A stretch of DNA of 64,000 bases from Fuscovulum ytuae (GTDB taxonomy: Bacteria > Pseudomonadota > Alphaproteobacteria > Rhodobacterales > Rhodobacteraceae). Each line of letters starts with the position of its first letter. Within the stretch, counting starts at the first letter, position 1. The notes below the pieces were generated by a model. It did no database searches. It was not told the DNA's origin and was given only the letters and a program-made list of their open reading frames with translations. Below are positions 24,187-33,759 of the stretch, piece by piece. Position numbers and translations under genes: made by a program. The stretch spans positions 2,202,001 to 2,266,000 of the forward strand of contig NZ_CP124535.1 of the NCBI RefSeq assembly GCF_029953595.1. The letters are read 5' to 3'.

Positions 24187-25704
24187 ATGACCGTTCCGAA
24201 ACCCGTCGTCCTTTGCATCCTTGATGGCTGGGGCCTGTCGGACCGGACCGAAGGCAATGCCCCCGCGCAGGCCAATGTGCCGACCTTCAACCGCCTCTGG
24301 TCCACCTGCCCGCATGCCACGCTCATCACCCATGGCCCGGATGTGGGCCTGCCATCGGGCCAGATGGGGAATTCCGAGGTGGGCCATACCAATATCGGCG
24401 CGGGCCGCGTCGTGGCCATGGACCTTGGCGCCATCGACCTCGCGGTGGAAGACGGCTCCTTTGCCACCAATGCCGCGCTACAGGCCTTCATCGCCACGCT
24501 GAAATCTACCGGCGGGGCGGCGCATCTGATGGGCGTGGCCTCCGATGGCGGGGTGCATGGCCATATCACCCACGTCCTCGCCGCCTGCCGCGCGATCACT
24601 GCCGCAGGCGTGCCCGTCTGGCTCCATGCCATCACCGATGGCCGCGACGTGGCCCCCTCGTCTGCAGCGGGCTTCATTGCCGACCTTGCCGCCCGCCTGC
24701 CCGTAGGTGCGCGCATCGCCACCGTGATCGGCCGCTACTGGGCGATGGACCGCGACACCCGCTGGGACCGCGTCGCGCGTGCCTATGCCGCCATGATCCA
24801 CGCGCAGGGCGAACCTGCCCCCGATGCCGAAACCGCCGTCGCCCAATCCTATGCCAAGGGCGAAACGGACGAATTCATCGCCCCCACCGTTATCGCCAAT
24901 TACTCCGGCGCGCGCGACGGCGACGGGTTCTTCTGCCTCAACTTCCGCGCCGACCGCGCGCGGGAAATCCTCTCGGCCATCGGCGACCCGGCCTTCACCG
25001 CCTTTGACACCGCCCCCCGCCCCGCCTTTGCGGCGCGTCTCGGGATGGTCGAATATTCCGACGCCCATAACGCCTATATGACCACGGCCTTCCCCAAACG
25101 CGTGCTGGTCAATACCCTTGGCGAATGGGTGGCCGCGCAAGGCCGCCGTCAATTCCGGCTCGCGGAAACCGAAAAATACCCCCATGTCACCTTCTTTCTG
25201 AATGGCGGGCGCGAAACCCCCTTCGCGGGCGAAGACCGCACCATGCCGAAATCCCCCAAGGTCGCCACCTATGACCTGCAACCGGAAATGAGCGCGCCAG
25301 AAGTCGGCACCCGTCTGGTCGAGGCAATCCGCGCCGGATACGACCTGATCGTGGTGAACTTCGCCAACCCAGACATGGTCGGCCATACCGGCGATCTTGC
25401 TGCCGCCATCGCAGCCTGCGAGGCGGTAGATCAAGCCTTGGGTGATGCGGTCGCAGCGCTTGCCGACAGGGGCGGCGCGATGATCGTCACCGCCGACCAT
25501 GGCAATTGCGAACAGATGATCGACCCGCTGACGGGTGGCCCCCACACCGCCCATACCACCAACCCTGTCCCCGTGATCCTTTATGGCGGCCCCGAAGGCG
25601 CAACCCTACGCGACGGACGACTGGCCGACCTTGCCCCCACCCTGCTTGCGCTGATGGGCCTGCCGCAACCGGTGGAAATGACGGGGCAAAGCCTGCTCAC
25701 ATGA
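24187..25704 (+). CDS. gpmI: 2,3-bisphosphoglycerate-independent phosphoglycerate mutase GpmI
   Basis: Interconverts 3- and 2-phosphoglycerate in the cytoplasm with two Mn ions. The 505-residue protein has the alkaline-phosphatase-like metal motif LDGWG near the start, catalytic Ser63 in GNSEVGHTNIGAG, ASDGGVHGHITH, FRADRAREI, NPDMVGHTGD and the late TADHGNCEQM with HTTNPVP. ATG at 24187. Its stop overlaps the envC start (ATGA), so the two are co-translated; the gpmI-envC-ctpA order is common. Confidence 0.95.
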   Translation: MTVPKPVVLCILDGWGLSDRTEGNAPAQANVPTFNRLWSTCPHATLITHGPDVGLPSGQMGNSEVGHTNIGAGRVVAMDLGAIDLAVEDGSFATNAALQAFIATLKSTGGAAHLMGVASDGGVHGHITHVLAACRAITAAGVPVWLHAITDGRDVAPSSAAGFIADLAARLPVGARIATVIGRYWAMDRDTRWDRVARAYAAMIHAQGEPAPDAETAVAQSYAKGETDEFIAPTVIANYSGARDGDGFFCLNFRADRAREILSAIGDPAFTAFDTAPRPAFAARLGMVEYSDAHNAYMTTAFPKRVLVNTLGEWVAAQGRRQFRLAETEKYPHVTFFLNGGRETPFAGEDRTMPKSPKVATYDLQPEMSAPEVGTRLVEAIRAGYDLIVVNFANPDMVGHTGDLAAAIAACEAVDQALGDAVAALADRGGAMIVTADHGNCEQMIDPLTGGPHTAHTTNPVPVILYGGPEGATLRDGRLADLAPTLLALMGLPQPVEMTGQSLLT

Positions 25705-26813
25705 TCCTGCGCGCTGCGGCCCTTACCCTTGCCCTCACCACGGCCCCCGCCGTGGCGCAATCCGTGGCCGAACAGGCCGCGCAAGCCTCGGCTGACCTGC
25801 AAGCCGCAGTCGCCGCATTGCAAGCCGCCGAAGGCGCACGCGACCGTGTCGCCGCCCTGACCGAAACGATCCGCGCCTATGAAACTGGCCTCGGCGCCCT
25901 GCGTGAGGCGCTCCGTCAGGCCTCCTTGCGCGAAACCGCCCTCACACTCCAGTTCAACGCCCAGCGTGACCGCATCTCGCAACTCGTCGGCGTTCTGGGG
26001 CAGATGGAGGCCGAACCCGGCCCCTCCCTCCTCCTGCATCCCACCGGGGCGCTTGGCACGGTGCGTTCCGGCATGATCCTTGCCGATGTCACCCCGGCCC
26101 TTCAGGCCGAAGCCGCCCGCCTGCGCGCCGAATTGCAGGAACTGCGCGATTTGCGCGATCTGCAACTTGCGTCAGGCCAGACGCTCGCCGCAGGCCTTTC
26201 CGCCGCGCAAGAGGCGCGCACGGCCCTGTCGCAGGCCATCTCCGACCGCACCGATCTGCCCCGCCGCTTTACCGAAGACCCCGATGCCCTGCGCGGCCTT
26301 CTGGAAAGCGCTGACACGCTTCAGGCCTTCGCCGAAGGCCTCGCCCCCGATGACAGCGATACCGAAGATTTCGCCGCCGCACAGGGTCGCCTGCCTTGGC
26401 CTGTCCTCGGTTCCATCCTCCTGCGGCCCGATGAGGCAGATGCCGCAGGCATCCGCCGCCCCGGCCTGACCCTTTCGACTCGCCCCCGCGCCCTTGTCAC
26501 CGCGCCATGGCCCGCCACCATCCGCTATCGCGGCCCGCTGCTGGACTACGGAAATGTGATGATCCTCGAACCCGGCGGGGGCTATCTTCTGATCCTAGCC
26601 GGGCTGGATACCGTCTATGGCGAAGTGGGAGAGGTGGTCGCACAGTCTGCGCCCCTCGGTCTCATGGGCGGGAACGAGCCCGCGCTTGCAGACATCCTCG
26701 CCGCGTCGGAAGAAGGTGGTGGCGTGCGCGAATCGGAAACGCTTTACTTGGAACTACGGCAGGGAGCCGAGCCGGTGGACCCCGAACCCTGGTTCGCCGA
26801 AGGAAGGGATTGA
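25701..26813 (+). CDS. envC: EnvC-like murein hydrolase activator (degenerate M23/LytM)
   Basis: A periplasmic coiled-coil protein expected to activate septal amidases. The 370 residues begin with a signal peptide (MILRAAALTLALTTAPAVAQ). Residues about 25-185 are Ala/Glu/Arg-rich coiled coil; about 260-360 is a LytM fold. In the LytM part the usual metal-binding His residues are absent: the HGGGY position reads EPGGGYLLILAGL, so it should not be a peptidase itself. Overlaps gpmI by 4 nt and lies 7 bp before ctpA, which may process or cooperate with it. Confidence 0.85.
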   Translation: MILRAAALTLALTTAPAVAQSVAEQAAQASADLQAAVAALQAAEGARDRVAALTETIRAYETGLGALREALRQASLRETALTLQFNAQRDRISQLVGVLGQMEAEPGPSLLLHPTGALGTVRSGMILADVTPALQAEAARLRAELQELRDLRDLQLASGQTLAAGLSAAQEARTALSQAISDRTDLPRRFTEDPDALRGLLESADTLQAFAEGLAPDDSDTEDFAAAQGRLPWPVLGSILLRPDEADAAGIRRPGLTLSTRPRALVTAPWPATIRYRGPLLDYGNVMILEPGGGYLLILAGLDTVYGEVGEVVAQSAPLGLMGGNEPALADILAASEEGGGVRESETLYLELRQGAEPVDPEPWFAEGRD

Positions 26814-26820
26814 GTTCGAC

Positions 26821-28170
26821 ATGAAGAAGTTCGTCATGGCCGCGCTGGGCGGCACGGTGGCCGGGGTGCTGATCACCACACAGGTTGCAGGACCCCTCAT
26901 CGCGCAAGAGGCCGCACGAACCGAAAACGTCTATGAACAGCTTGATCTGTTCGGCGACATCTTCGAACGCATCCGCGCCCAATATGTCGAAGAGGTCGAC
27001 AGCCAGCAGCTGATCGAAGCGGCCATCAACGGCATGCTCACCTCGCTTGACCCACATAGCAGCTATCTCGCCCCCGATGATTTCGACGATATGCGGGTGC
27101 AGACACGTGGCGAATTCGGCGGTCTGGGGATCGAGGTCACGCAGGAAGAGGGCTTCGTCAAAGTCGTCTCGCCCATGGACGGAACCCCCGCCGATGCCGC
27201 CGGGATCGAGGCAGGCGATTTCATCACCCATGTGAATGGCGAAAGCGTCCTTGGCCTGACCCTTGACGATGCCGTCGAAATGATGCGCGGTCCGGTCGGA
27301 TCGGAAATCATCATCACCGTCGTCCGTGAAGGCGTCGAAGAACCCTTCGACGTCTCGATCATCCGCGATACGATCAAGGTGACGGCGGTCCGCTCGCGCA
27401 TTGTTGGCAACACACCCGTCCTGCGCATCACCACCTTCAACGACCAGACAACCCCCGGCCTTGAGGCCGAATTGCAAAAGTCCCTTGATGAACTGGGCGG
27501 TCTGGACAACGTCGATGGCTTCGTCATCGACCTGCGCAACAACCCCGGCGGCCTCCTGACCGAGGCGATCAGCGTCTCTGACGCCTTCCTCGAGAAAGGC
27601 GAAATCGTCTCGACCCGTGGCCGCGATCCCGCGGATGGCGAACGCTTCAACGCCACACCGGGCGATCTGGCCGCCGCCAAGCCCATCGTTGTCCTGATCA
27701 ACGGCGGCTCCGCCTCGGCCTCTGAAATTGTCGCCGGCGCCTTGCAGGATCACCGCCGCGCCATCGTCGTGGGGACCAAAAGCTTTGGCAAAGGGTCCGT
27801 GCAAAGCGTGGTCCCCCTGCGTGGCGACGGCGCGATGCGCCTGACCACCGCGCGCTACTACACGCCCTCGGGCCGTTCGATCCAAGCGCTCGGCGTGATG
27901 CCCGATATCGTGGTCAATCAACCCGTTCGCCCCCCGGCAACCGAAGGCGAAGAGGAAGAACAGTCCATCGCCCGCCGCCCGCAATCCGAGGCCGATCTGC
28001 GCGGCATCATCTCGAACGACTCCATGACCGAAGATGAACGCAAGCAGTTGGAAGAAGATCGCGCCCGGATCGAGGAAACCGCCGCGCTCCGGGACGAGGA
28101 TTACCAGCTGGCTTATGCCGTCGACATCCTGCGCGGCCTGAAGGCCGTTGCCCCCTCCACCCAACCCTGA
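26821..28170 (+). CDS. ctpA: C-terminal processing peptidase CtpA (S41A)
   Basis: A periplasmic Ser/Lys protease with a PDZ domain, usually acting on cell-wall enzymes. The 449 residues begin with an N-terminal membrane or signal segment ([19 protein letters not shown]). The PDZ domain spans about 95-170 ([20 protein letters not shown]). The catalytic pair is Ser299 in [10 protein letters not shown] and Lys324 in SFGKGSVQ, 25 residues apart as in E. coli Prc. A Glu-rich tail follows ([24 protein letters not shown]). Third gene of gpmI-envC-ctpA. Confidence 0.93.
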   Translation: MKKFVMAALGGTVAGVLITTQVAGPLIAQEAARTENVYEQLDLFGDIFERIRAQYVEEVDSQQLIEAAINGMLTSLDPHSSYLAPDDFDDMRVQTRGEFGGLGIEVTQEEGFVKVVSPMDGTPADAAGIEAGDFITHVNGESVLGLTLDDAVEMMRGPVGSEIIITVVREGVEEPFDVSIIRDTIKVTAVRSRIVGNTPVLRITTFNDQTTPGLEAELQKSLDELGGLDNVDGFVIDLRNNPGGLLTEAISVSDAFLEKGEIVSTRGRDPADGERFNATPGDLAAAKPIVVLINGGSASASEIVAGALQDHRRAIVVGTKSFGKGSVQSVVPLRGDGAMRLTTARYYTPSGRSIQALGVMPDIVVNQPVRPPATEGEEEEQSIARRPQSEADLRGIISNDSMTEDERKQLEEDRARIEETAALRDEDYQLAYAVDILRGLKAVAPSTQP

Positions 28171-28177
28171 CCCAGAG

Positions 28178-28205
28178 GCGCGGCCCCGATCAGAAGGGGC
28201 CGCGC
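28178..28205 (+). terminator. 10-bp hairpin between ctpA and rppH
   Basis: GCGCGGCCCC/GGGGCCGCGC (28178-28187, 28196-28205) with an 8-nt loop. There is no T-run, and the right arm holds the only purine-rich sequence ahead of the rppH ATG (AAGGGG, 12 nt upstream). It may terminate the ctpA transcript weakly or cover the rppH ribosome site. Confidence 0.5.
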
Positions 28206-28211
28206 AGTCCC

Positions 28212-28697
28212 ATGGCCATCGACCCCAGCACCCTGCCCTACCGCCCCTGCGTCGGCGTCACCCTGATCAATGACAAGGGTGAGATTTTCGCGGGCCAGCG
28301 CCTCGATTCCACCGTCCCCGCATGGCAAATGCCGCAGGGGGGAATCGACGATGGCGAAAAGCCCCGCGCCGCCGCGCTGCGCGAGTTATGGGAAGAAACC
28401 GGTGTCACCGCTGATCTGGTGGATTTCGTGGCCAAGACCCCCGATTGGGTCACTTATGACCTGCCCCCCGAACTCTTGGGCAAGGTCTGGGGCGGCAAAT
28501 ATCGCGGTCAGCGTCAGAAATGGTTCCTCTTCCGCTTCATCGGAACCGACGATCAGATCCGCATCGACAGCGACCACCCCGAATTTTCCCGCTGGCGCTG
28601 GATCGGCGCTGCGGAAATGGTGGCCTCCATCGTCCCCTTCAAGCGCAAGGTCTATGAAGAGGTGGTGGCCGCCTTCCACCCCCACCTCGCGCCCTGA
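28212..28697 (+). CDS. rppH: RNA pyrophosphohydrolase RppH
   Basis: Removes pyrophosphate from 5'-triphosphate RNA and so triggers decay. The 161-residue protein begins [12 protein letters not shown] and has a complete Nudix box, [17 protein letters not shown] then WEETGV. The second half ([31 protein letters not shown]) is typical of alphaproteobacterial RppH. No good Shine-Dalgarno is visible apart from AAGGGG inside the preceding hairpin. It is convergent with the LLM gene (3 bp between stops). Confidence 0.93.
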   Translation: MAIDPSTLPYRPCVGVTLINDKGEIFAGQRLDSTVPAWQMPQGGIDDGEKPRAAALRELWEETGVTADLVDFVAKTPDWVTYDLPPELLGKVWGGKYRGQRQKWFLFRFIGTDDQIRIDSDHPEFSRWRWIGAAEMVASIVPFKRKVYEEVVAAFHPHLAP

Positions 28698-28700
28698 TCC

Positions 28701-29744
28701 TTACTGCGCGGCGACCCGCGCCTCTGCCACCATGTCCTTGACCATCGGGATGACCTTCTCGCCATAAAGGCGGATGCTCTCCATCAGATGGACATGCGGC
28801 ATCGGCCCGGTCGAATACTTCATGTCGAACCGCGTCACGCCCAGCGCCGTCACCGTCGCCGCAATCTTCCGCGCCACCGTCTCCGGGCTGCCGACATACA
28901 GCGACCCTTGCGTGATCTCCCCCATGAATCGATCCGCCGTCACCGGGGGCCAGCCCCGCTCGGCCCCGATCCGGTCAAACATCGCCTTGTAATGTGGCCA
29001 AAGCTGCTCTGCCGCCGCCTCATCCGTCTCGGCCACATGCCCCGGTGAATGCACTCCGATGGGCCGCACCACGCCCCCCACCTGCGCCACCGCCCGGTGA
29101 TAGAGGTCCACATAGGGTTTGAACCGCCGCGGATCGCCCCCGATGATCGCCAGCATCATCTGCAAATCTTGCCGCACCACCCGGATGACCGACTCGGGGC
29201 TTCCCCCAACGCCGACCCAAACCTGCATCCCATCGCCCAGCGACGGATAGACCCGCGCCCGGTCCAAGGGCGCGCGCGTCTCGCCCGACCACGTCACCTC
29301 TTCCTCGCGCACCAGCCGCGCGAAAAGATCCAGCTTTTCCTCGAAAAGCTGCTCGTAATCCTCCAGCGCATAGCCGAACAAGGGGAAGCTTTCGGTAAAC
29401 GACCCGCGCCCAAGGATCACTTCCGCCCGCCCGCCCGATATCGCGTTCAGCGTGGAAAACCGCTGAAACACCCGCACCGGATCATCCGACGACAAAACCG
29501 TGACCGCCGATCCCAAGCGTATCCGTTCCGTCCGCGCTGCAATAGCGGCCAGCACGATCTCTGGGGCCGAGACGGAAAAATCCGCCCGATGATGTTCGCC
29601 GACGCCAAGGAAATGGATGCCCACCTGATCGGCCAGCACCCCCTGCTCCACCACCTCGCGCAGCACGACCTCATGGTGCTGCAACCGCCCATCCGGCCCC
29701 AGCGTCGTATCCCCGAACGTGTCCAGACCCAGTTCCACCTGCAT
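28701..29744 (-). CDS. LLM-class flavin-dependent oxidoreductase
   Basis: A TIM-barrel F420/FMN-type oxidoreductase of the bacterial luciferase family, 347 residues. Visible features are GVGEHHRADFSVSAPEIVLAA, RTERIRLGSAVTVLSSDDPVRV, the GRAEVILGRGSF loop and the late VGSPETVARKIAATV. This subgroup is usually annotated as 'LLM class' with unknown substrate, often paired with a flavin reductase; none is adjacent. ATG at 29744 is followed by normal family sequence (MQVELGLDTFGDTTLGPDG). Confidence 0.85.
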   Translation of the reverse strand: MQVELGLDTFGDTTLGPDGRLQHHEVVLREVVEQGVLADQVGIHFLGVGEHHRADFSVSAPEIVLAAIAARTERIRLGSAVTVLSSDDPVRVFQRFSTLNAISGGRAEVILGRGSFTESFPLFGYALEDYEQLFEEKLDLFARLVREEEVTWSGETRAPLDRARVYPSLGDGMQVWVGVGGSPESVIRVVRQDLQMMLAIIGGDPRRFKPYVDLYHRAVAQVGGVVRPIGVHSPGHVAETDEAAAEQLWPHYKAMFDRIGAERGWPPVTADRFMGEITQGSLYVGSPETVARKIAATVTALGVTRFDMKYSTGPMPHVHLMESIRLYGEKVIPMVKDMVAEARVAAQ

Positions 29745-29819
29745 CGCGGCCTCCTTCAACCTTCGCGCCCAACATAGGCCCAACAGGCCCCGCGCGAAAC
29801 TCTGCACCCGCGCACAGGC

Positions 29820-30401
29820 TTAGCGCAGAACGAAACCCACCTCGTTCAAACGCGCCCCGGCAGGCGTCCATGGCGCATCATAAAAAGAATAAACCGGCCC
29901 GCCTTCCACCCGCAGCCCCCGCGCCTCGGCCCATGCCCGCAGCGCATCGGCCCGCGCCGCCATATCGACGCTGTCCGGCATGCCCGAAAATCCCTCCACC
30001 ACCATCCGCGCCGCGGGCATCTCGCGCAGCACAACCCGCGCATCCTTCGGCACAGGCAACCCCGCCGCAACCGCCGCCGCAGGCATGGTGAACCGCACCC
30101 GCCACACCCCTTCGCCCTGATCCGCCTGCTCGACCGGGACGGTCATGGCGATCTTGTCGCCCCCGTCGTTGCCGCCAAAGATATACCCCGCCAACAACCC
30201 GAACCCGGTGTTCACCGCCGCCTTCCGGTCTCCCCGCACCGCCACCTCGGCCACAACGCGGGGTCCATAGGCCCGCACCTCTCGCGCGCCCTCTGCCGCC
30301 TCCACTACAAAGGCAGGCCGTTCATATCCCTTCCGCGTCATCTCTTCCGCCCCCGCCTGCCCCGCCATCATCGCCACCGCCACCAGCCACAGCCACCGCA
30401 T
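29820..30401 (-). CDS. SOUL family haem-binding protein, secreted
   Basis: The 193-residue product has a signal peptide (MRWLWLVAVAMMAGQAGA) and the SOUL domain: YERPAFVVEAAEGAREVRAYGP, GFGLLAGYIFGGNDGGDKIAMTVPV (the conserved N-x-x-x-x-KIAMTxPV) and VRFTMPA. SOUL proteins bind haem or tetrapyrroles; the periplasmic bacterial forms have no settled function. It may form a unit with the LLM gene 75 bp downstream. Confidence 0.87.
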   Translation of the reverse strand: MRWLWLVAVAMMAGQAGAEEMTRKGYERPAFVVEAAEGAREVRAYGPRVVAEVAVRGDRKAAVNTGFGLLAGYIFGGNDGGDKIAMTVPVEQADQGEGVWRVRFTMPAAAVAAGLPVPKDARVVLREMPAARMVVEGFSGMPDSVDMAARADALRAWAEARGLRVEGGPVYSFYDAPWTPAGARLNEVGFVLR

Positions 30402-30472
30402 AGCGCACCTCCTGTATCACAACCCTTCAACCTAGCTTGCCTCACAAGGGATTCGAGCGTATCTAGCCCCGC

Positions 30473-30562
30473 ATGACCCGCTTCTTCGACATGGCCGATC
30501 ACGCCCGCCTGCCTTGGCGCTTCACCCGCGAAAGCCGGTCCGTCCTCGCACGACTTATCTGA
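30473..30562 (+). CDS. Possible 29-residue small ORF upstream of leuC
   Basis: ATG at 30473 opens a 29-codon frame (MTRFFDMADHARLPW, then RFTRESRSVLARLI) ending in TGA, 62 bp before leuC. It is Arg-rich and has no run of Leu codons, so it is not an obvious leucine attenuator. No strong ribosome site. Weakly supported; the rest of the 223-bp gap shows nothing else. Confidence 0.25.
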   Translation: MTRFFDMADHARLPWRFTRESRSVLARLI

Positions 30563-30624
30563 CGCCTTCCCGCGTCATCGGCGCTCTGCGCCACCCCCAC
30601 AGCCATATCCGAAAGAGATGAGCC

Positions 30625-32040
30625 ATGACCGCTCCGCGCACCCTCTATGACAAGATCTGGGATGATCACGTCGTCCATCAGGCCGAAGACGGCACCTGCC
30701 TTCTGTATATCGACCGCCACCTCGTGCATGAGGTGACCTCGCCGCAGGCCTTCGAAGGCCTGCGCATGACGGGCCGCAAAGTCCGCGCCCCGGAAAAGAC
30801 CATCGCCGTGCCGGACCACAACGTCCCCACGACCGCGGGCCGCGACACGCATATCGACAACGAAGAAAGCCGGATTCAGGTTGAGGCGTTGGATAAGAAC
30901 GCCAAGGATTTCGGCATCAACTACTATCCGGTGTCCGACATCCGCCAAGGCATCGTCCACATCGTCGGCCCCGAACAGGGCTGGACGCTGCCGGGCATGA
31001 CTGTCGTCTGCGGTGACTCGCATACGGCAACGCATGGCGCCTTTGGTGCACTCGCCCACGGCATCGGCACCTCCGAAGTGGAACATGTTCTGGCGACGCA
31101 AACGTTGATCCAGAAGAAATCCAAGAACATGAAGGTGGAAATCACCGGCAGCCTGCGTCCCGGCGTCACCGCCAAGGACATCACCCTGTCCGTCATCGGC
31201 GCAACCGGTACGGCGGGCGGCACCGGCTACGTCATCGAATATTGCGGCCAAGCCATCCGCGAACTGTCGATGGAAGGCCGCATGACGGTCTGCAACATGG
31301 CCATCGAAGGCGGCGCTCGCGCCGGCCTCATCGCACCGGATGAGAAAACCTTCGCCTATGTGATGGGCCGCCCCCACGCCCCGAAAGGCGCGAAATGGGA
31401 GGCAGCGCTTGCCTATTGGAAGACCCTCTTCACCGATGAAGGCGCGCATTTCGACAAGGTCGTGACGATCAAGGGCGAAGATATCGCCCCCGTCGTCACC
31501 TGGGGCACCTCGCCCGAAGACGTGCTGCCCATCACCGGCACCGTGCCGTCCCCCGAAGACTTCACCGGCGGCAAGGTCGATGCGGCGAAGCGCTCGCTCG
31601 ATTATATGGGCCTGACGCCGGGCATGAAGCTGACCGATATCGCCATCGACACGGTCTTCATCGGCTCTTGCACCAATGGCCGGATCGAAGATCTCCGCGC
31701 CGCCGCTGCGATCCTGAAGGGCAAGAAGATCAAGGTCAAACGCGCCATGGTCGTCCCCGGATCGGGCCTTGTGCGCGCGCAGGCCGAAGAGGAAGGTCTG
31801 GCCCAAATCTTCATCGATGCGGGCTTTGAATGGCGTCTGGCGGGCTGCTCCATGTGCCTTGCCATGAACCCCGACCAGCTCAGCCCCGGCGAACGCTGCG
31901 CCGCCACCTCCAACCGCAACTTCGAAGGCCGCCAAGGCCGCGGTGGACGCACGCATCTCCTGTCGCCCGCCATGGCCGCTGCCGCCGCGATCACCGGTCA
32001 CCTGACCGATGTGCGCGAGATGATGTCGGAACAGGTGTAA
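30625..32040 (+). CDS. leuC: 3-isopropylmalate dehydratase, large subunit LeuC
   Basis: The aconitase-type subunit that carries the 4Fe-4S cluster, isomerising 2- to 3-isopropylmalate in leucine synthesis. The 471-residue protein has [44 protein letters not shown] and the cluster ligands in [13 protein letters not shown] at 30625 with a GAAAGAG upstream. leuD follows after 11 bp, so the two subunits are co-expressed. Confidence 0.97.
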   Translation: MTAPRTLYDKIWDDHVVHQAEDGTCLLYIDRHLVHEVTSPQAFEGLRMTGRKVRAPEKTIAVPDHNVPTTAGRDTHIDNEESRIQVEALDKNAKDFGINYYPVSDIRQGIVHIVGPEQGWTLPGMTVVCGDSHTATHGAFGALAHGIGTSEVEHVLATQTLIQKKSKNMKVEITGSLRPGVTAKDITLSVIGATGTAGGTGYVIEYCGQAIRELSMEGRMTVCNMAIEGGARAGLIAPDEKTFAYVMGRPHAPKGAKWEAALAYWKTLFTDEGAHFDKVVTIKGEDIAPVVTWGTSPEDVLPITGTVPSPEDFTGGKVDAAKRSLDYMGLTPGMKLTDIAIDTVFIGSCTNGRIEDLRAAAAILKGKKIKVKRAMVVPGSGLVRAQAEEEGLAQIFIDAGFEWRLAGCSMCLAMNPDQLSPGERCAATSNRNFEGRQGRGGRTHLLSPAMAAAAAITGHLTDVREMMSEQV

Positions 32041-32051
32041 GGAATAGACCG

Positions 32052-32657
32052 ATGGACAAATTCACCACCCTCACCGGCATCGCGGCGCCCATGCCGCTGG
32101 TCAATATCGACACCGATATGATCATCCCGAAACAGTTCCTGAAGACGATCCAACGTTCGGGCCTTGGCAAGAACCTGTTCGATGAGATGCGCTATACGCA
32201 GGACGGGCAAGAAATCCCCGATTTCGTCCTGAACCAGCCCGCCTATCGCAAGGCCGAAATCCTTGTCGCGGGCGATAACTTCGGCTGCGGCTCGTCGCGC
32301 GAACACGCCCCTTGGGCGCTGCTCGACTTCGGCATCCGCTGCGTGATCTCCACCAGCTTTGCCGACATCTTCTTCAACAACTGCTTCAAGAACGGCATCC
32401 TGCCCATCGTCCTGCCGCAGGATCAGGTGGATGTGCTGATGGCCGATGCGAAAAAAGGCGCCAATGCCCGTGTCACCATCGACCTTGAGGCGCAGACAGT
32501 CACCACCTCGGATGGCCAGACCTTTTCTTTCGAGGTCGACCCCTTCCGCAAGCACTGCCTCTTGAACGGGCTGGATGACATCGGCCTGACGCTGGAAAAA
32601 GCCGCCGCAATCGACAGCTTTGAACAAAAAGCAGCGACCCTGCGCCCCTGGGCCTGA
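32052..32657 (+). CDS. leuD: 3-isopropylmalate dehydratase, small subunit LeuD
   Basis: Small subunit, 201 residues, partner of Leu[16 protein letters not shown] begins the domain; [17 protein letters not shown] is the conserved substrate loop, and [17 protein letters not shown] follows. A standard terminator follows at 32693-32717. Confidence 0.96.
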   Translation: MDKFTTLTGIAAPMPLVNIDTDMIIPKQFLKTIQRSGLGKNLFDEMRYTQDGQEIPDFVLNQPAYRKAEILVAGDNFGCGSSREHAPWALLDFGIRCVISTSFADIFFNNCFKNGILPIVLPQDQVDVLMADAKKGANARVTIDLEAQTVTTSDGQTFSFEVDPFRKHCLLNGLDDIGLTLEKAAAIDSFEQKAATLRPWA

Positions 32658-32692
32658 TTAGCGGCCAACACTCTGTTACCCACAACATCTAG

Positions 32693-32717
32693 GGCCGCCC
32701 CACGGGGCGGCCTTTTT
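32693..32717 (+). terminator. Rho-independent terminator of leuCD
   Basis: Eight-bp stem GGCCGCCC/GGGCGGCC (32693-32700, 32705-32712) with CACG loop followed by TTTTT. Confidence 0.85.
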
Positions 32718-32880
32718 CTTGCCCGCGTCTTGATGCAATTGCGCGACACCTTGCCCGCGAAATGGCCCGAAATCCCACCCATACCTCTGAAGGTGTGTTG
32801 TCAGAGTTTTCGAAAGTTGGCACAAATTGGGCAAGATTGAGGCAGTCCGCCATAATGTGCGGGAAATCGTCGAAACGGTC

Positions 32881-33759
32881 ATGCGGGGCAAACCCGTGGT
32901 CCAACGACGGGAAGGAAACAGGGTAGTGGCGTCACGGGTCACAGGGGCGATTTTTCGCGCGTTCATCGTTGCGGCACTTGTGCTTGCGCCTTCCATGCTT
33001 GTCCCCGGCCTTTCGGTCGATGCGCAGCAGACGGTGGCGCTTGTCGCGCTTTTTGCGGCGGCCCTAACCTATGTTGAATACAATGCCGATGCCCCCGGTC
33101 TTGTCGAATTCCGGGATGCGCCGCCGTTCAATCGCACCCGTTTTGCCCTGCTTGCCGTCACGGTCTTTGCGCTGACCCTGATCGAACGCGGGCGCGATCT
33201 GCCGTCCACTTTGACCGACCTTATCACGGCGGTGGGCATGCTGATCGGGCAGGCGATGGATTTCCCCTACAGCCCCGTTCGTCTGGCGACCGAGGCTTTG
33301 GCAGACACAGCATCGGCGACCGAAATTGCCGCCCTTCGCACCGCCGCAGGCACCGCCTATCTGACGACGCTGCTTGCGCTTTTCGTCTTTTCTTTCCTGA
33401 TGCGCCGCACTTGGCCGCGCCCAGGTCGCACCTTCAACGTCTGGGTCAATCTGCCCACCTTCGACCCGACCAGCGTCTCCGACATCGTGGCCCGCCTCGA
33501 ACGTGACGCGCGCATTAACATTTCCTTAGGGTTTCTCCTGCCATTCCTGTTGCCAGCCGTGGCGCATCTCACCATGGGCGGGCTCGACCCGGCAGTGGTG
33601 ACGGCACCACATACCTTGATCTGGATCACGGCAGCATGGGCCTTCTTCCCCGCCAGCCTGTTCATGCGCGGCATCGCCATGCTTCGGCTGGCCCAGATGA
33701 TCCGCGAAAAACGCCGCGCCAATTCGGCGCTGGCCGAAGCAGGCGCGCAGCTGGCCTGA
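32881..33759 (+). CDS. Integral membrane protein, unknown
   Basis: About 292 residues with five or six hydrophobic segments (FRAFIVAALVLAPSMLVPGL, TVALVALFAAALTYV, FALLAVTVFALTLI, TTLLALFVFSFLM, LGFLLPFLLPAVAHLTMG, LIWITAAWAFFPASLFM). A cytoplasmic-side stretch RRTWPRPGRTFNVWVNLPTFDPTS lies between them. I recognise no family. The start is uncertain: ATG at 32881, GTG at 32857 and TTG at 32827 are all in frame without a strong ribosome site. The next gene begins inside or at its 3' end, so the two probably belong together. Confidence 0.65.
   Translation: MRGKPVVQRREGNRVVASRVTGAIFRAFIVAALVLAPSMLVPGLSVDAQQTVALVALFAAALTYVEYNADAPGLVEFRDAPPFNRTRFALLAVTVFALTLIERGRDLPSTLTDLITAVGMLIGQAMDFPYSPVRLATEALADTASATEIAALRTAAGTAYLTTLLALFVFSFLMRRTWPRPGRTFNVWVNLPTFDPTSVSDIVARLERDARINISLGFLLPFLLPAVAHLTMGGLDPAVVTAPHTLIWITAAWAFFPASLFMRGIAMLRLAQMIREKRRANSALAEAGAQLA

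Noticed and set aside
26662-28164. 500-codon open frame opposite ctpA
   Set aside because: Antisense shadow of ctpA; the translated product has no recognisable motif.
30499-32001. 500-codon frame opposite leuC
   Set aside because: Antisense shadow of a housekeeping gene; same compositional artefact.
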